Source of the DNA: Bifidobacterium minimum
Lineage (GTDB): Bacteria > Actinomycetota > Actinomycetes > Actinomycetales > Bifidobacteriaceae
Reading direction: 5' to 3'
NCBI RefSeq assembly: GCF_000741645.1
Contig: NZ_JGZD01000004.1
Coordinates: forward strand, 1 to 64,000
Length of the DNA: 64,000 nt
Shown here piece after piece: positions 25,748 to 34,412 of this stretch (position 1 is its first letter; each line of letters begins with the position of its first letter). The notes under the pieces are model-generated. The model was not told the DNA's origin. It saw nothing but the letters and a program-made list of their open reading frames with translations, and did no database searches. The translations under genes and the position numbers were made by a program.

Positions 25748-26116
25748 ATGACCACCACGCAACAGAACCCTACGAACTGTCAGCAGGATGCCTGCTGCAC
25801 GCCGACACCGACAGTGCTGCGTTGCCCTGCCAAGAGCCGCGACCTCGCGCGCAGAATGAAAGCGCTCTCAGACCCTACTCGCTTGCAGCTCTTGCAGCTC
25901 GTTGCCGCTCATCCAGGGGGAAGGGCCTGCATCTGCGACCTCACTACACCGCTCGGCGTGACCCAGCCCACCGTTTCCCACCACATGAAGCTCCTGGCTG
26001 AATCCGGCTTCGTGACCCGAGAGCGGCAAGGAAAATGGACCTACTACACCATGAGGCCCGAGGCGCTCGATGACCTCGGGCAGCGCCTCGCCAACCTGAA
26101 CCACCCATGCAGCTGA
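25748..26116 (+). CDS. arsR: ArsR-family arsenite-responsive repressor
   Basis: Winged-helix repressor of 122 residues. The DNA-binding region SDPTRLQLLQLVA... TQPTVSHHMKLL is intact, and the metalloid-site motif CICDL, equivalent to CVCDL of classical ArsR, is at about residue 61. Additional cysteines lie in the N-terminal CCTPTPTVLRC segment. Divergent from acr3-arsD-arsA. The ATG at 25748 is preceded by GGGAG at about 10 bases; an upstream ATG would add 7 residues. Confidence 0.93.
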   Translation: MTTTQQNPTNCQQDACCTPTPTVLRCPAKSRDLARRMKALSDPTRLQLLQLVAAHPGGRACICDLTTPLGVTQPTVSHHMKLLAESGFVTRERQGKWTYYTMRPEALDDLGQRLANLNHPCS

Positions 26117-26199
26117 GACTTTCCAGACTGCCTATCCGCGCACTGTCCCAGCGAAGGCAGGGAACAATGGACAGATGCAACTAGCCGGATTTCGGCATG

Positions 26200-26231
26200 A
26201 AAAAAGGCCTTCGGGGAATCGTCCCCGAAGA
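26200..26231 (-). terminator. Intrinsic terminator of tRNA-Ala
   Basis: On the minus strand a 9-base stem CTTCGGGGA / TCCCCGAAG with a 4-base loop is followed by GCC and six T, 8 bases after the tRNA-Ala 3' end. Confidence 0.85.
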
Positions 26232-26238
26232 CCATCTG

Positions 26239-26311
26239 TGGAGCTAGCCGGGTTCGAACCGGCGACCCTCTGCTTGCAAAGCAGATGCGCTACCAGCTGC
26301 GCCATAGCCCC
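26239..26311 (-). tRNA. tRNA-Ala (anticodon TGC)
   Basis: 73 bases on the minus strand. Acceptor GGGGCTA pairs with TAGCTCC plus discriminator A; anticodon stem CTGCT/AGCAG frames TTTGCAA with anticodon TGC; T-arm GTTCGAA is standard. No CCA is encoded. It marks the right boundary of the arsenic/IS region, but no attachment-site duplicate of its 3' end was seen at the left side of the island. Confidence 0.96.
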
Positions 26312-26346
26312 AAATGCATATCCGATGAGAATCATCCATGCCGGCG

Positions 26347-26375
26347 AAAAAAAGAGCGGCAAAACACTTGCCGCT
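26347..26375 (-). terminator. Intrinsic terminator between tRNA-Ile and tRNA-Ala
   Basis: On the minus strand AGCGGCAA / TTGCCGCT with a 5-base loop is followed by CTTTTTTT. It directly follows tRNA-Ile, so the two tRNA genes are probably separate transcripts. Confidence 0.85.
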
Positions 26376-26388
26376 GAATTCTTGCCTG

Positions 26389-26462
26389 TGGGCCCGGGAG
26401 GACTTGAACCTCCGACCTCATCCTTATCAGGGATGCGCTCTAACCACCTGAGCTACGGGCCC
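26389..26462 (-). tRNA. tRNA-Ile (anticodon GAT)
   Basis: 74 bases on the minus strand. Acceptor GGGCCCG pairs with CGGGCCC plus discriminator A; anticodon loop CTGATAA gives GAT; T-loop GTTCAAGTC. No CCA is encoded. Here the Ile/Ala tRNA pair stands outside an rRNA operon. Confidence 0.96.
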
Positions 26463-26605
26463 GCTAGCGCGCCATAAAGCGCACAAATAGCTAGGATAAC
26501 CAGTGTCACGAGTACTGTCAAGACGCCATATAGCGTGTCGTGCTGATGGCGGAGGTTGTGCGTTCGCATGATCGGCCGTCCCCTCCCCGCGGCACAATAC
26601 CAGTC

Positions 26606-27235
26606 ATGCCACGACGACGATCCACCACGCATGCACGACGGCCGGTCCTGCATGAGAGCACCATCATCGTTGATGGACTGGCGGTGACGGTCCTACGCAA
26701 ACGCATCGCAAACATGTATCTTCGGGTGCGCCCTCAGGGGGCGATGGTCGTGGTGTCCGCGCCGGCGGATCTCGGTGACGAGCGGATCGCCGCTTTCGTG
26801 CGCTCAAAAGCCGGTTGGATCACCGTCCAGCGTTCGCGGATTCTCGACGCCGAGGCGAATGGCGACGTCCTCGTGTGGACTCCGGATGCCGAGGCCGCGG
26901 CCCGACGCGTCATCGAGCAGCGGCTTCCCGGTCTTCTCGCACGGTGGCGGCCCATCGTCGGCAGATCCCCATCGGCGGTCACCATCCGGAAGATGACGAC
27001 CCGGTGGGGTTCCTGCACCCCGGCGACGGGCCGAATACGCCTCAACCTTCAGCTTGGCCTGATGGAGCCGAAGTTCCTCGAATACGTGGTGGTGCATGAG
27101 ATGACGCACCTGTGGGCGCGGGGGCATGGCGAGCGTTTCCAACGTCTTATGGATGGGTGGCTGCCGGGTTGGCGCGGCGTGCGTCGCGAGATGAATCGCC
27201 AACGGGTTCTGCCGTCGCCGTCGCGGCCTTGCTGA
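26606..27235 (+). CDS. YgjP-like zinc metallopeptidase (DUF45/M48-like)
   Basis: Protein of 209 residues with the zinc-binding H-E-M-T-H-L-W-A-R-G-H-G-E-R-F segment near the C-terminus (HExxH plus third His) and the family signature KMTTRWGSC about 50 residues earlier. Intracellular, often near restriction genes elsewhere, but not here; the role is unknown. Start at 26606 is chosen because the basic N-terminus MPRRRSTTHARRP fits family members; no ribosome site is seen. Its last 89 bases overlap the 3' end of the convergent MocR gene. Confidence 0.8.
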   Translation: MPRRRSTTHARRPVLHESTIIVDGLAVTVLRKRIANMYLRVRPQGAMVVVSAPADLGDERIAAFVRSKAGWITVQRSRILDAEANGDVLVWTPDAEAAARRVIEQRLPGLLARWRPIVGRSPSAVTIRKMTTRWGSCTPATGRIRLNLQLGLMEPKFLEYVVVHEMTHLWARGHGERFQRLMDGWLPGWRGVRREMNRQRVLPSPSRPC

Positions 27236-28718
27236 TGGATTCGGCGACCTCATCGGTCAGCGTGGACTGATCCGAGATCGTGACGCGCATCCCCGGTCCC
27301 GATTCCGCGGCGGTTCCGACTCGGAAGCGAGGTATGAAAGCCGCTCCGCCGGTCACGCGAATGCCGTTCGCGGCCAGTATCCTCCGCGCCGCGTCCTCGT
27401 CCGTGACGGGTATCCATATGTTCAGTCCGTCTCCGGTTCGAATGGCCAGTCCCTGTTTTTCCAGCAGCGCGCTCATCGTCCTCTGGCGCATCGCATAGGT
27501 GTGCCGGGCGCCGATGATCCTGTCGAACGTGCTCTTGTCCGCGAGCATCTCGTAGAGGATCTCCTGCAGAAAGCGGCTCACCCATCCGGCCCCTCGCCGC
27601 CGTCTGGCGATGATGGCGTCGACCGTTGCGGCGCTTCCGGACAGTGCGGCAAGCCGAAGATCGGGGCCATGGGATTTGGAGAAGCTGCGGATGTGGATGA
27701 CCTGCTGCGGAATGTGCGTGGCCAACGACACCGCGAAGGCGTTGGCGACGTCTCCGCTGTGGTCGTCCTCGAGGACAAACGGCATCGCGTGGTCGTCGTC
27801 AGTCGGGCGGTGACGCGGGCCCAGGTCCGGACCACGATCGCCTGGTTCGGGATCGTGGGCCTGCGGGTAATGCGACCGCAGCACGTCGGCCAGCTCCTCG
27901 GCGCGTGTTTCGTCAAGACTCGCGCCAGTGGGGTTTTGCGCTCGCGGCTGGAGGACGATCATTCCCACGCGGTAGCGATTGTCGTCGGCTCCGGGTCGGG
28001 GCTGCGTGATCACCGTCAGGGCCCTGTCCAGATCCGCCGGAATCATCCCGTGGGAGTCCATGCCGATTCCGACGGGGATGGCTCCCTGCGCCTCGATGAG
28101 ATCGAGGATCAGCGGATACGTGGGACTTTCGGTGATCGCGAAATCGCCGGGATGAAGGAAGGATTCGATGGCCAGCGCCAATCCGTCGCCGCCTCCGGAG
28201 ACCATCGTCATCGATTCGGGATCGTAGGGCCATGAGCGACGGAGCGCGGATTCCAGAAGAGGGAGGATCATCGGCCCGTCGTACGAGTTGACGAAGGCCT
28301 TGCGCTTTCCCAGCTTTTGGAGGAATGGTCTGATGTCCGGAAGAAGGGCGGAATCCGGTGTTCCCGTGGACAGATCCATGACGGGCCGGTCATGGCCGGG
28401 CGTATCGCGCGTCGATTCATGGAGGGAACCTTCCGCGTGTGATTGGCGGAGGACAAAGGTGCCGGCGCGGCCGCGGGATCGTATGACGCCGGATCTCGCC
28501 AGGGCGTGATAGGCCGTGGAAACGGTGGCGGGGCTGACGTGTAGCTGCCGGGCGAGGTCGCGGACGGTGGGCAGACGCTGCCCTTCGCGAAGTATCCCCG
28601 ATATGGCGAGCGAGGTGATCGATTCGATGATGCGGTGCGGTGTGGGCGACGTCGTGACGGTCAGCATCATGCCGGCGAGGTCTGGGGTGGCGTCGGATCC
28701 CTGCCGTGTATCCACCAT
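27147..28718 (-). CDS. MocR/GabR-type regulator (GntR domain fused to class I aminotransferase)
   Basis: The 523-residue protein combines an N-terminal winged helix (LREGQRLPTVRDLARQLHVS, about residues 42-61) with a PLP-dependent aminotransferase-like domain. The PLP lysine is in SFSKSHGPDLRL. A hydrophilic insertion of about 30 residues (AHDPEPGDRGPDLGPRHRPT...) interrupts the region between NPTGASLDE and VLEDDHSG. MocR proteins sense PLP or amines and usually activate an adjacent aminotransferase gene; here a class III aminotransferase is divergently encoded 247 bases away. GAGG precedes the ATG at 28718. Confidence 0.9.
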   Translation of the reverse strand: MVDTRQGSDATPDLAGMMLTVTTSPTPHRIIESITSLAISGILREGQRLPTVRDLARQLHVSPATVSTAYHALARSGVIRSRGRAGTFVLRQSHAEGSLHESTRDTPGHDRPVMDLSTGTPDSALLPDIRPFLQKLGKRKAFVNSYDGPMILPLLESALRRSWPYDPESMTMVSGGGDGLALAIESFLHPGDFAITESPTYPLILDLIEAQGAIPVGIGMDSHGMIPADLDRALTVITQPRPGADDNRYRVGMIVLQPRAQNPTGASLDETRAEELADVLRSHYPQAHDPEPGDRGPDLGPRHRPTDDDHAMPFVLEDDHSGDVANAFAVSLATHIPQQVIHIRSFSKSHGPDLRLAALSGSAATVDAIIARRRRGAGWVSRFLQEILYEMLADKSTFDRIIGARHTYAMRQRTMSALLEKQGLAIRTGDGLNIWIPVTDEDAARRILAANGIRVTGGAAFIPRFRVGTAAESGPGMRVTISDQSTLTDEVAESISKAATATAEPVGDSSRDARRANPAATHP

Positions 28719-28796
28719 TCCTGCCTCGAATCATCGTGTGTGCGCCGGATCATCGCTGGGGTCTCATGGTCGGCTGGCGTTTATGATCAACGAGAA

Positions 28797-28862
28797 CGAT
28801 AACACGATTATCGATATTCTTCTTTTTATCTCCGTAACGCTGCGGCAATTTGCGGGAAATTG
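28797..28862. promoter_or_regulatory. Two 6-5-6 palindromes in the mocR/aminotransferase divergent region
   Basis: CGATAACACGATTATCG (28797-28813) and CAATTTGCGGGAAATTG (28846-28862) are both perfect dyads with 6-base arms and 5-base spacers, in an AT-rich stretch between the divergent starts. They are plausible operators for MocR or another dimeric regulator; the sequences of the two sites differ, so two proteins may act. Confidence 0.5.
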
Positions 28863-28965
28863 TTCTCTGACTTGCGAAATGTCCAATAAGGATAATGACA
28901 GAACTGGGCATGCGGAGCCATACATGGAGAACCGCGCATGCATAGGGAACTACGAAGGAGACGAT

Positions 28966-30291
28966 ATGGGACATGATCTGTCGTCGGATACGACGATATG
29001 GGACGATGCGGTCGCGTTGGACAGGCGGCACGTGTTCCATACATGGCATGCGCAGCGGAATCTGCATCCCGAGGAGATAGTCGGCGGGCACGGCTCGTGG
29101 CTGCGGTTCGCGGACGGGCGCGACCGGCTCGATCTGACCAGCCAGCAGGTGAACGTCAACATCGGATACCAGCTTCCCGCGGTGATCGCCGGAATACGCA
29201 AACAGGCCGAGCTTCTGTGCACCATCGGTCCCGACTACGCCAATCTCGCGCGGGGCCGGGCGGCGTCGCTGGTGGCGAGACGGGCGCCCGAGGGATTCGA
29301 CAAGGTGTTCTTCACGAACGCCGGCGCCGACGCCAACGAAAACGCCATGAGGGCGGCTCGCCTCGTCACCGGGCGCGACAAGATCATCTCCTCGTACCGC
29401 AGCTATCACGGGAACACCGGATCCGCCATCAGCGCCACGGGGGATTGGCGGCGCAAGCCCAACGACTACGCGCGCGGCCATGTCCACGTCTTCACGCCGT
29501 ATCTGTACCGTTCGGAGTTCAGCGCCACGACCGAGCAGGAGGAATGCGACCGGGCTCTGCGCCATCTCGAGCATGTCATCCAGTTCGAGGGGCCCGACAC
29601 CATAGCCGCCGTCCTTCTGGAATCGATTCCCGGAACCGCGGGAATCCTGATCCCTCCGCAGGACTACTTCCGCGGTGTCCGCGAGATCACCCGGCGTTAT
29701 GGGATTCTGATGATCACCGATGAGGTGATGACGGGATTCGGCCGGACGGGATTCTGGATGGCGTTGGATGATTACGGATACACGCCTGACATCATCACCT
29801 TCGCCAAAGGATGCAATTCGGGGTATGTGCCTGCGGGCGGTGTGATCATGTCCCATGACGTCGCCGCGCATTTTGATGACGTGGTGTTCCCGGGAGGACT
29901 GACCTACTCGGGGCATCCTCTGGCGATGGGGGCGATTGTCGCGGCGCAGGAGGCGATGGAAAGCGAGCATATCGTCGACAACGCGCATGACGTCGGCGAG
30001 AAGGTTCTCGGACCGCGGCTGACTGCCCTGATGGATGGCCATCCGAAGATCGGCGAGATCAGGGGGAAGGGCGTCTTCTGGGCCGTGGAGATGGTTGCCG
30101 ATAGATCGAGCAGAAAGCCACTCGACGATGCGACGATGGGCGCCATCGTGCGGGCGGGGCATGAGATCGGCGTGGTGATCGGCGTCCATGCGAACAGAAT
30201 CCATGTCACTCCGCCCTGCGTGATCACGCCTGACGAGGCCGCGGACGGCGTGGATATGCTGGAGAAAGCTTTGAAGGAGGCCGGATGCTGA
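28966..30291 (+). CDS. Class III PLP-dependent aminotransferase
   Basis: Aminotransferase of 441 residues in the omega-amino acid/beta-alanine/taurine-pyruvate group. Features: FFTNAGADANENAMRAAR (PLP phosphate site), SYHGNTG, ITDEVMTGFGRTG with the cofactor-binding Asp, and TFAKGCNSGYVPAGGV with the Schiff-base Lys. GAAGGAG lies 5 bases before the ATG at 28966. It overlaps the SDR gene downstream by 7 bases and is divergent from the MocR regulator, suggesting conversion of an amine to an aldehyde which the SDR then reduces. Substrate unknown. Confidence 0.88.
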   Translation: MGHDLSSDTTIWDDAVALDRRHVFHTWHAQRNLHPEEIVGGHGSWLRFADGRDRLDLTSQQVNVNIGYQLPAVIAGIRKQAELLCTIGPDYANLARGRAASLVARRAPEGFDKVFFTNAGADANENAMRAARLVTGRDKIISSYRSYHGNTGSAISATGDWRRKPNDYARGHVHVFTPYLYRSEFSATTEQEECDRALRHLEHVIQFEGPDTIAAVLLESIPGTAGILIPPQDYFRGVREITRRYGILMITDEVMTGFGRTGFWMALDDYGYTPDIITFAKGCNSGYVPAGGVIMSHDVAAHFDDVVFPGGLTYSGHPLAMGAIVAAQEAMESEHIVDNAHDVGEKVLGPRLTALMDGHPKIGEIRGKGVFWAVEMVADRSSRKPLDDATMGAIVRAGHEIGVVIGVHANRIHVTPPCVITPDEAADGVDMLEKALKEAGC

Positions 30292-31142
30292 ATAAATCCT
30301 CGATGAATGATCATGACGATCGCGATGATGGTAGTCGCGATCACGACGGAAACGGGAACGGCGATAAAGGACGGGGGGTCGGTCCGGGATCGATGCGGCG
30401 TGCCGTCGTCACCGGCGCGTCTAGCGGAATAGGCGAGGCCACCGTTCGCGCGTTGGTGGCCGACGGCTGGTCCGTCACGGCGCTGGCCCGGCGTGAGGAT
30501 AGGTTGGCGGCCCTGTCGGATGAACTGGGCGATGCCTGCGACTACCGCGTGTGCGATATCACCGATGAGGACTCCACGTCGGCTGCCGTGGCGGCGATCG
30601 AGAAGACTGGCGGGGCGAAGGCTCTGATCAACTGCGCGGGAGGGGCGCTGGGCAAGGATCCCGTGGCGACGGCGGATCTTGACGACTGGCGTTCGATGTA
30701 TGAGCTCAACGTGTTGGGGACCCTGCGGATCACCCAGAAGCTGCTTCCGGTACTGAAACGGGCGGCCGGAGGCGGCACGGTTCTGTTCATCTCGTCCACC
30801 GCGGGGATCGAACCGTATGAGGGCGGAGGCGGCTACTGCGCGTCGAAATTCGCCGAACGGGTCATGGCCAGGGTGCTCAGGCTCGAGCAGATCGGCGAGC
30901 CCGTCCGCATCGTTGACATATCGCCTGGCATGGTTCGTACCGAGGAGTTCTCGCTGAAGCGTTTCCATGGTGATGCCGAGCGCGCGGCAAGCGTCTACGA
31001 CGGTGTTCCGGATCCGCTGGAGGCCGAGGACATCGCCGAATGCGTGCGCTGGGCTCTGGACCAGCCGGACACGGTGGATGTGGACTCGATCGTGGTCCGT
31101 CCTCGTGCCGAAGGCTCGTATACGAAGGTTTTCCGCCGGTAG
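30285..31142 (+). CDS. Short-chain dehydrogenase/reductase (YdfG-like)
   Basis: NAD(P)-dependent SDR of 285 residues. Cofactor motif VVTGASSGIGEATVRAL begins near residue 40; NCAGGAL, the catalytic Ser in LFISSTAG, and YCASK (Y-x3-K) complete the classical set; DISPGMVRTEEF is typical of YdfG-type 3-hydroxyacid/serine dehydrogenases. AAGGAGG precedes the ATG at 30285, inside the aminotransferase end, so the odd Asp/Gly-rich first 36 residues are probably translated. An internal ATG at 30393 would give the usual family length. Confidence 0.88.
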   Translation: MLNKSSMNDHDDRDDGSRDHDGNGNGDKGRGVGPGSMRRAVVTGASSGIGEATVRALVADGWSVTALARREDRLAALSDELGDACDYRVCDITDEDSTSAAVAAIEKTGGAKALINCAGGALGKDPVATADLDDWRSMYELNVLGTLRITQKLLPVLKRAAGGGTVLFISSTAGIEPYEGGGGYCASKFAERVMARVLRLEQIGEPVRIVDISPGMVRTEEFSLKRFHGDAERAASVYDGVPDPLEAEDIAECVRWALDQPDTVDVDSIVVRPRAEGSYTKVFRR

Positions 31143-31185
31143 TCGGTAGTCGATAGCAGCCTGCCGCCAGCCGGGTAGATGACAC

Positions 31186-31217
31186 AGGCGGCACCACCGT
31201 GATGGGTGGTGCCGCCT
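31186..31217. terminator. Bidirectional terminator between SDR and dps
   Basis: Perfect 13-base stem AGGCGGCACCACC / GGTGGTGCCGCCT with a 6-base loop between two converging genes. Confidence 0.75.
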
Positions 31218-31285
31218 GATGGATTCACGCAAGCGGACCGCGCCTTGCATCAGCGCGATTCGCGGCTTAGTCCGAGGGCTAGGGC

Positions 31286-31765
31286 TTACTCCAGATGGCT
31301 CCGCATGAACCACTGGAACTTCTCGAGCTCCTGGACGTGGTCCTGGATGATGTTGGAGCTGATGACATCCAGCTCGTCCAGCTCGGCGATGGCCTTGCGG
31401 TCGTCGGCGATGAAAACGTCGTAATAGTCGATCAGGGCCTTGAGATAGTCGGCGGTGGGTCTGCGCCCTGTCAGATCGACGCCCTTCCATGTGCGCTGAC
31501 GGACGATCGCGTCGGGGCGTCCGTCAGGTGATCCGCCCAGAGTGGAGATGCGTTCGGCGGTTTCGTCGGCCTGCGCAAGCACGGCATCGACCTCGGGGTC
31601 GATCATCTCGTGAACGGCGATGAAGTTGGGGCCGGTGACGTTCCAATGCGCGTGCTTGAGGACGAGCGCCGCCTCCTGCTCCTGGGCCAAGCGGTTCGAG
31701 AGAATGGCGATGATCTTTTCCGATGCGGCTTCATCAAGACCGGGTACCACGAATGAGAGTGTCAT
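31286..31765 (-). CDS. dps: Dps-family ferritin-like DNA protection protein
   Basis: 159-residue subunit of the 12-mer that oxidises and stores iron and protects DNA. The Dps ferroxidase motif is HAHWNVTGPNFIAVHEMIDP at about residues 38-57, and DETAERI contributes acidic ligands. Length matches the family. Ends near a bidirectional terminator; likely monocistronic. AAAGGA precedes the ATG. Confidence 0.93.
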   Translation of the reverse strand: MTLSFVVPGLDEAASEKIIAILSNRLAQEQEAALVLKHAHWNVTGPNFIAVHEMIDPEVDAVLAQADETAERISTLGGSPDGRPDAIVRQRTWKGVDLTGRRPTADYLKALIDYYDVFIADDRKAIAELDELDVISSNIIQDHVQELEKFQWFMRSHLE

Positions 31766-31817
31766 GATCCGTCCTTTCCTAATATGAAACGGTGCTTGTT
31801 ATTGTAGTGGCTGAGTC

Positions 31818-33131
31818 CTATTCGCGTGAGTTTTCCGGAAGGTTGATCTGACGGCGGACCTCCACGGTGTCGATTCGTCGACCATCCACCTTGGTGATGA
31901 CCATGTCGTAGCCGTCATCCGTGTGAAGCACATCGCCCACTTCGCCCATTTTGCCCGTATGCGCAAGGAAATATCCAGCCACGGTCTCGTATGGACCGTC
32001 ATCCAGCACTATGCCGGTCAGATCCGCGAAGTCCTCAAGTGTGGTGCCGCCGTCGACGGTCGCGACTCCGTTGACGAACGCGCTTGCTCCCTCCGCTGAC
32101 GAGTTGTCGCCCGGTAGGTCGTATTCATCGCGAATGTCGCCGACCAGCTCTTCGGTCATGTCCTCGAGCGTCACGATGCCATCGGTTCCGCCGTATTCGT
32201 CGATAACGACCGCCAGATGGATTCCCCGCTTGCGCAGCAGCTCCAGACTGGGAAGGAGCTTGGAGGTGCCGGGCAGCGATATGCCTTCGCGCGTCACGTC
32301 CGCCACGGTTTTGGCGTTGGGATCGCGCACGTCAAGAAGGTCGCGCACGTGGACGAACCCCAGCACGTCGTCGAAGTCCTTGCCGGTCACGGGATATCGC
32401 GAATAGGGCATATTCCGCACGTAGGTGGCGGCGTCCGACAGCGACTGGTTGCCGTCCAGGAACACCACGTCCGCTCGGGGGCGCATGACCTCGGCCACAA
32501 TCGTTTCGGATGCGTCGAATACGTCGTCGAGGATGGTCCGCTCATCCTTGCTCAGCCGTGAGTTGGTGTTCACCAGAACGCGAAGCTCGTCGTCGGATAC
32601 CTCGCTTTCCGTTTCGTTCGGGTCGAATCCCATGAGCCGGACGATGCCATCGGTGTTCTTGCCGATAAGCCAGATGATCGGTCGGCAGATCGTGGCGAAG
32701 ACGTCAATGGCGGGCACCACGGCTCGTGCTATCTGCTCTGTGCGCTGCATGGCGATGCGTTTGGGGACCATTTCGGAGAGGACGATCGAGCAGTAGGAGA
32801 TGATGAGGGTGAGAGCGACCGTGGTGAGGGGATTCGCGACATGGGCAGGAACACCCCAGCTTTCGACCACGGGCACGAGTGATGGCGAGATGGCGGATTC
32901 GCCGAAGGACGCCGACAGGAAACCCGACAGCGTCACGCCGATCTGAACGGTGGACAGAAAGGTGTTGGGGTCGCGCGCGATGGCTGCCACGCGCGCCCCA
33001 CGCGCATCCTCCTGCTCCATCTGGTCGATCTGGGATCCACGGAGGCTCACCAGTGCGAGCTCGGTTCCGGAGAACACGGAACCGAGGAGGAGGAAGACGA
33101 AAACCAGCAGAATGTTCAGACCCAGCGACAT
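31818..33131 (-). CDS. CNNM/HlyC/CorC-family membrane protein (DUF21-CBS-CorC)
   Basis: Protein of 437 residues: N-terminal DUF21 membrane domain with about four helices (LNILLVFVFLLLGSVFSGTE, then LSGFLSASFGE and VALTLIISYCSIVLSEMVPK), two CBS repeats (EVMRPRADVVFLD and VIDEYGGTDGIVTLEDM), and a C-terminal CorC_HlyC domain. Relatives act in Mg/Co efflux or homeostasis. The annotation 'hemolysin' is historical. Upstream lies a 300-base gene-free stretch. Confidence 0.9.
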   Translation of the reverse strand: MSLGLNILLVFVFLLLGSVFSGTELALVSLRGSQIDQMEQEDARGARVAAIARDPNTFLSTVQIGVTLSGFLSASFGESAISPSLVPVVESWGVPAHVANPLTTVALTLIISYCSIVLSEMVPKRIAMQRTEQIARAVVPAIDVFATICRPIIWLIGKNTDGIVRLMGFDPNETESEVSDDELRVLVNTNSRLSKDERTILDDVFDASETIVAEVMRPRADVVFLDGNQSLSDAATYVRNMPYSRYPVTGKDFDDVLGFVHVRDLLDVRDPNAKTVADVTREGISLPGTSKLLPSLELLRKRGIHLAVVIDEYGGTDGIVTLEDMTEELVGDIRDEYDLPGDNSSAEGASAFVNGVATVDGGTTLEDFADLTGIVLDDGPYETVAGYFLAHTGKMGEVGDVLHTDDGYDMVITKVDGRRIDTVEVRRQINLPENSRE

Positions 33132-33435
33132 ATTCCCAACTCTAGCGTCATCCCGGGTGCACCCTGTCTTATATCGCTTATTCGCTTATATCGCGTGTTC
33201 GCGTGTTCGGAAATCATGCCTGATTCGGGTAAACGGGATGTGGTGCAGGCGGGATGTAGCGCGGGCGGGATGTAGCGCAGGGCGGCGAGATCATGCGCTG
33301 GGTGACGCGGGGGTACGCGGAGCAGCGCAGGTGAGACACGTGGGCCATGCTGGTGAGACGCATGGAGACGGAACGGGGATTCCACGGAGCATACGGGGGT
33401 TCCGATACTCGCAAGCACGTGGGTGCCGGCATGGG
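33132..33435. other. Intergenic region with short direct repeats
   Basis: No gene evident. It contains CTTATATCGC twice, CGTGTTCG twice (33170-33210) and a duplicated GCGGGATGTAGCGC (33249-33280). Confidence 0.4.
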
Positions 33436-34170
33436 CTAGAACGACAGCACCTCCACCACGCCATCGGACACGCGGTATCGTGCCCCCACGATGCGCAACC
33501 GTCCCTCACCCAAAGCCGCACTGATGGATTCCGACTCCGTGACCAACCGTTCGATGGTCCGGGCGATGTGGACGCGTTCGAAGTCATCCGTATCGTCAAG
33601 CCCCGCCCGCCGTGATTCGAGGACGGAGCCGCCCACGGATCTGATGATGGGCGAGGGGGAATCCGTCACCAGACGATCCAGCTCGTCAAGACGCTCCTCA
33701 TCCAAGGGACTCAGCGCGGCAACGGCGCTTTGGATGGCGCCACAGTGCTCATGCCCCAATACGACCACAAGACTGGTGTGAAGGGTGTCGACCGCGAACT
33801 CAAGCGATGAGACCACCGCGGAATCGAGAACCTCCCCCGCCGTCCGCACCACGAACATGTCGCCCAACCCCTGATCGAAGATGATCTCCGGAGGGACGCG
33901 TGAATCGCCGCAGCTCAGAACCGCGGCGTCCGGGTGTTGGGCGTCGATGAGGGACTCGCGTGTTGCCGGATCCTGCCAGGGATGCTCGGGCTGCCCCTGT
34001 GCGAACCGTCTGTTTCCGGCAAGAAGACGGCTCCACGTCGCGTTGGCGGTGGACTCATGCTCCGAGGATCCGCCGCCGGCCTCGGTCGCCGAGAGTGGCG
34101 TGCGTCTGGTGGGATCCGTGCCGTCTGAATTCTCCTGTGAGCCAGCATTGTTGGTCGTTTCCCCGCTCAT
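33436..34170 (-). CDS. Beta-class carbonic anhydrase
   Basis: Interconverts CO2 and bicarbonate. Zinc ligands and the Asp-Arg dyad appear in VLSCGDSRVPPE and VVLGHEHCGAIQSA. About 244 residues; the first 55 are a Ser/Thr/Glu-rich unconserved extension before WSRLLAGNRRFA. Start is uncertain among clustered ATGs (34170, 34173, 34182); GGAG lies 6 bases before 34170. Bicarbonate from this enzyme could feed PEP carboxylase encoded about 3 kb away, a functional guess. Confidence 0.92.
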   Translation of the reverse strand: MSGETTNNAGSQENSDGTDPTRRTPLSATEAGGGSSEHESTANATWSRLLAGNRRFAQGQPEHPWQDPATRESLIDAQHPDAAVLSCGDSRVPPEIIFDQGLGDMFVVRTAGEVLDSAVVSSLEFAVDTLHTSLVVVLGHEHCGAIQSAVAALSPLDEERLDELDRLVTDSPSPIIRSVGGSVLESRRAGLDDTDDFERVHIARTIERLVTESESISAALGEGRLRIVGARYRVSDGVVEVLSF

Positions 34171-34396
34171 CATGCTCTCCATCCGGTTCAATCATGCGCT
34201 TTTGCATCGGGACCCGAATTGTGGGGCCCGAATCGTTGGAACCCCATTCGTTGAGATCCTAGTGACATCCTAGAGCCTCGGTCTTCCAAACTGATTGCGC
34301 GGGTTCGATTAGGTGGGTTCGATCGCGCGGGATCCGCCTGCCGGGGAATTGTGCCGCAGCTGTGCCTGCTGTGCCGGACGTATTCGTCGAACTCTG

Positions 34397-34412
34397 TGTT
34401 TCACGTGAAACG
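34397..34412. promoter_or_regulatory. parS-like ParB-binding site
   Basis: TGTTTCACGTGAAACG matches 15 of 16 bases of the parS consensus TGTTTCACGTGAAACA; the inner 14 bases are a perfect palindrome. It lies in the intergenic region between carbonic anhydrase and ahpC. parS sites cluster around oriC in most bacteria, consistent with other signs that this window is origin-proximal. Confidence 0.8.

Noticed and set aside
26239..26311. tRNA-Ala as the integration site of the metal island
   Set aside because: No duplicate of the tRNA 3' end was recognised at the left border and no integrase gene is present, so an att-mediated origin is not supported.
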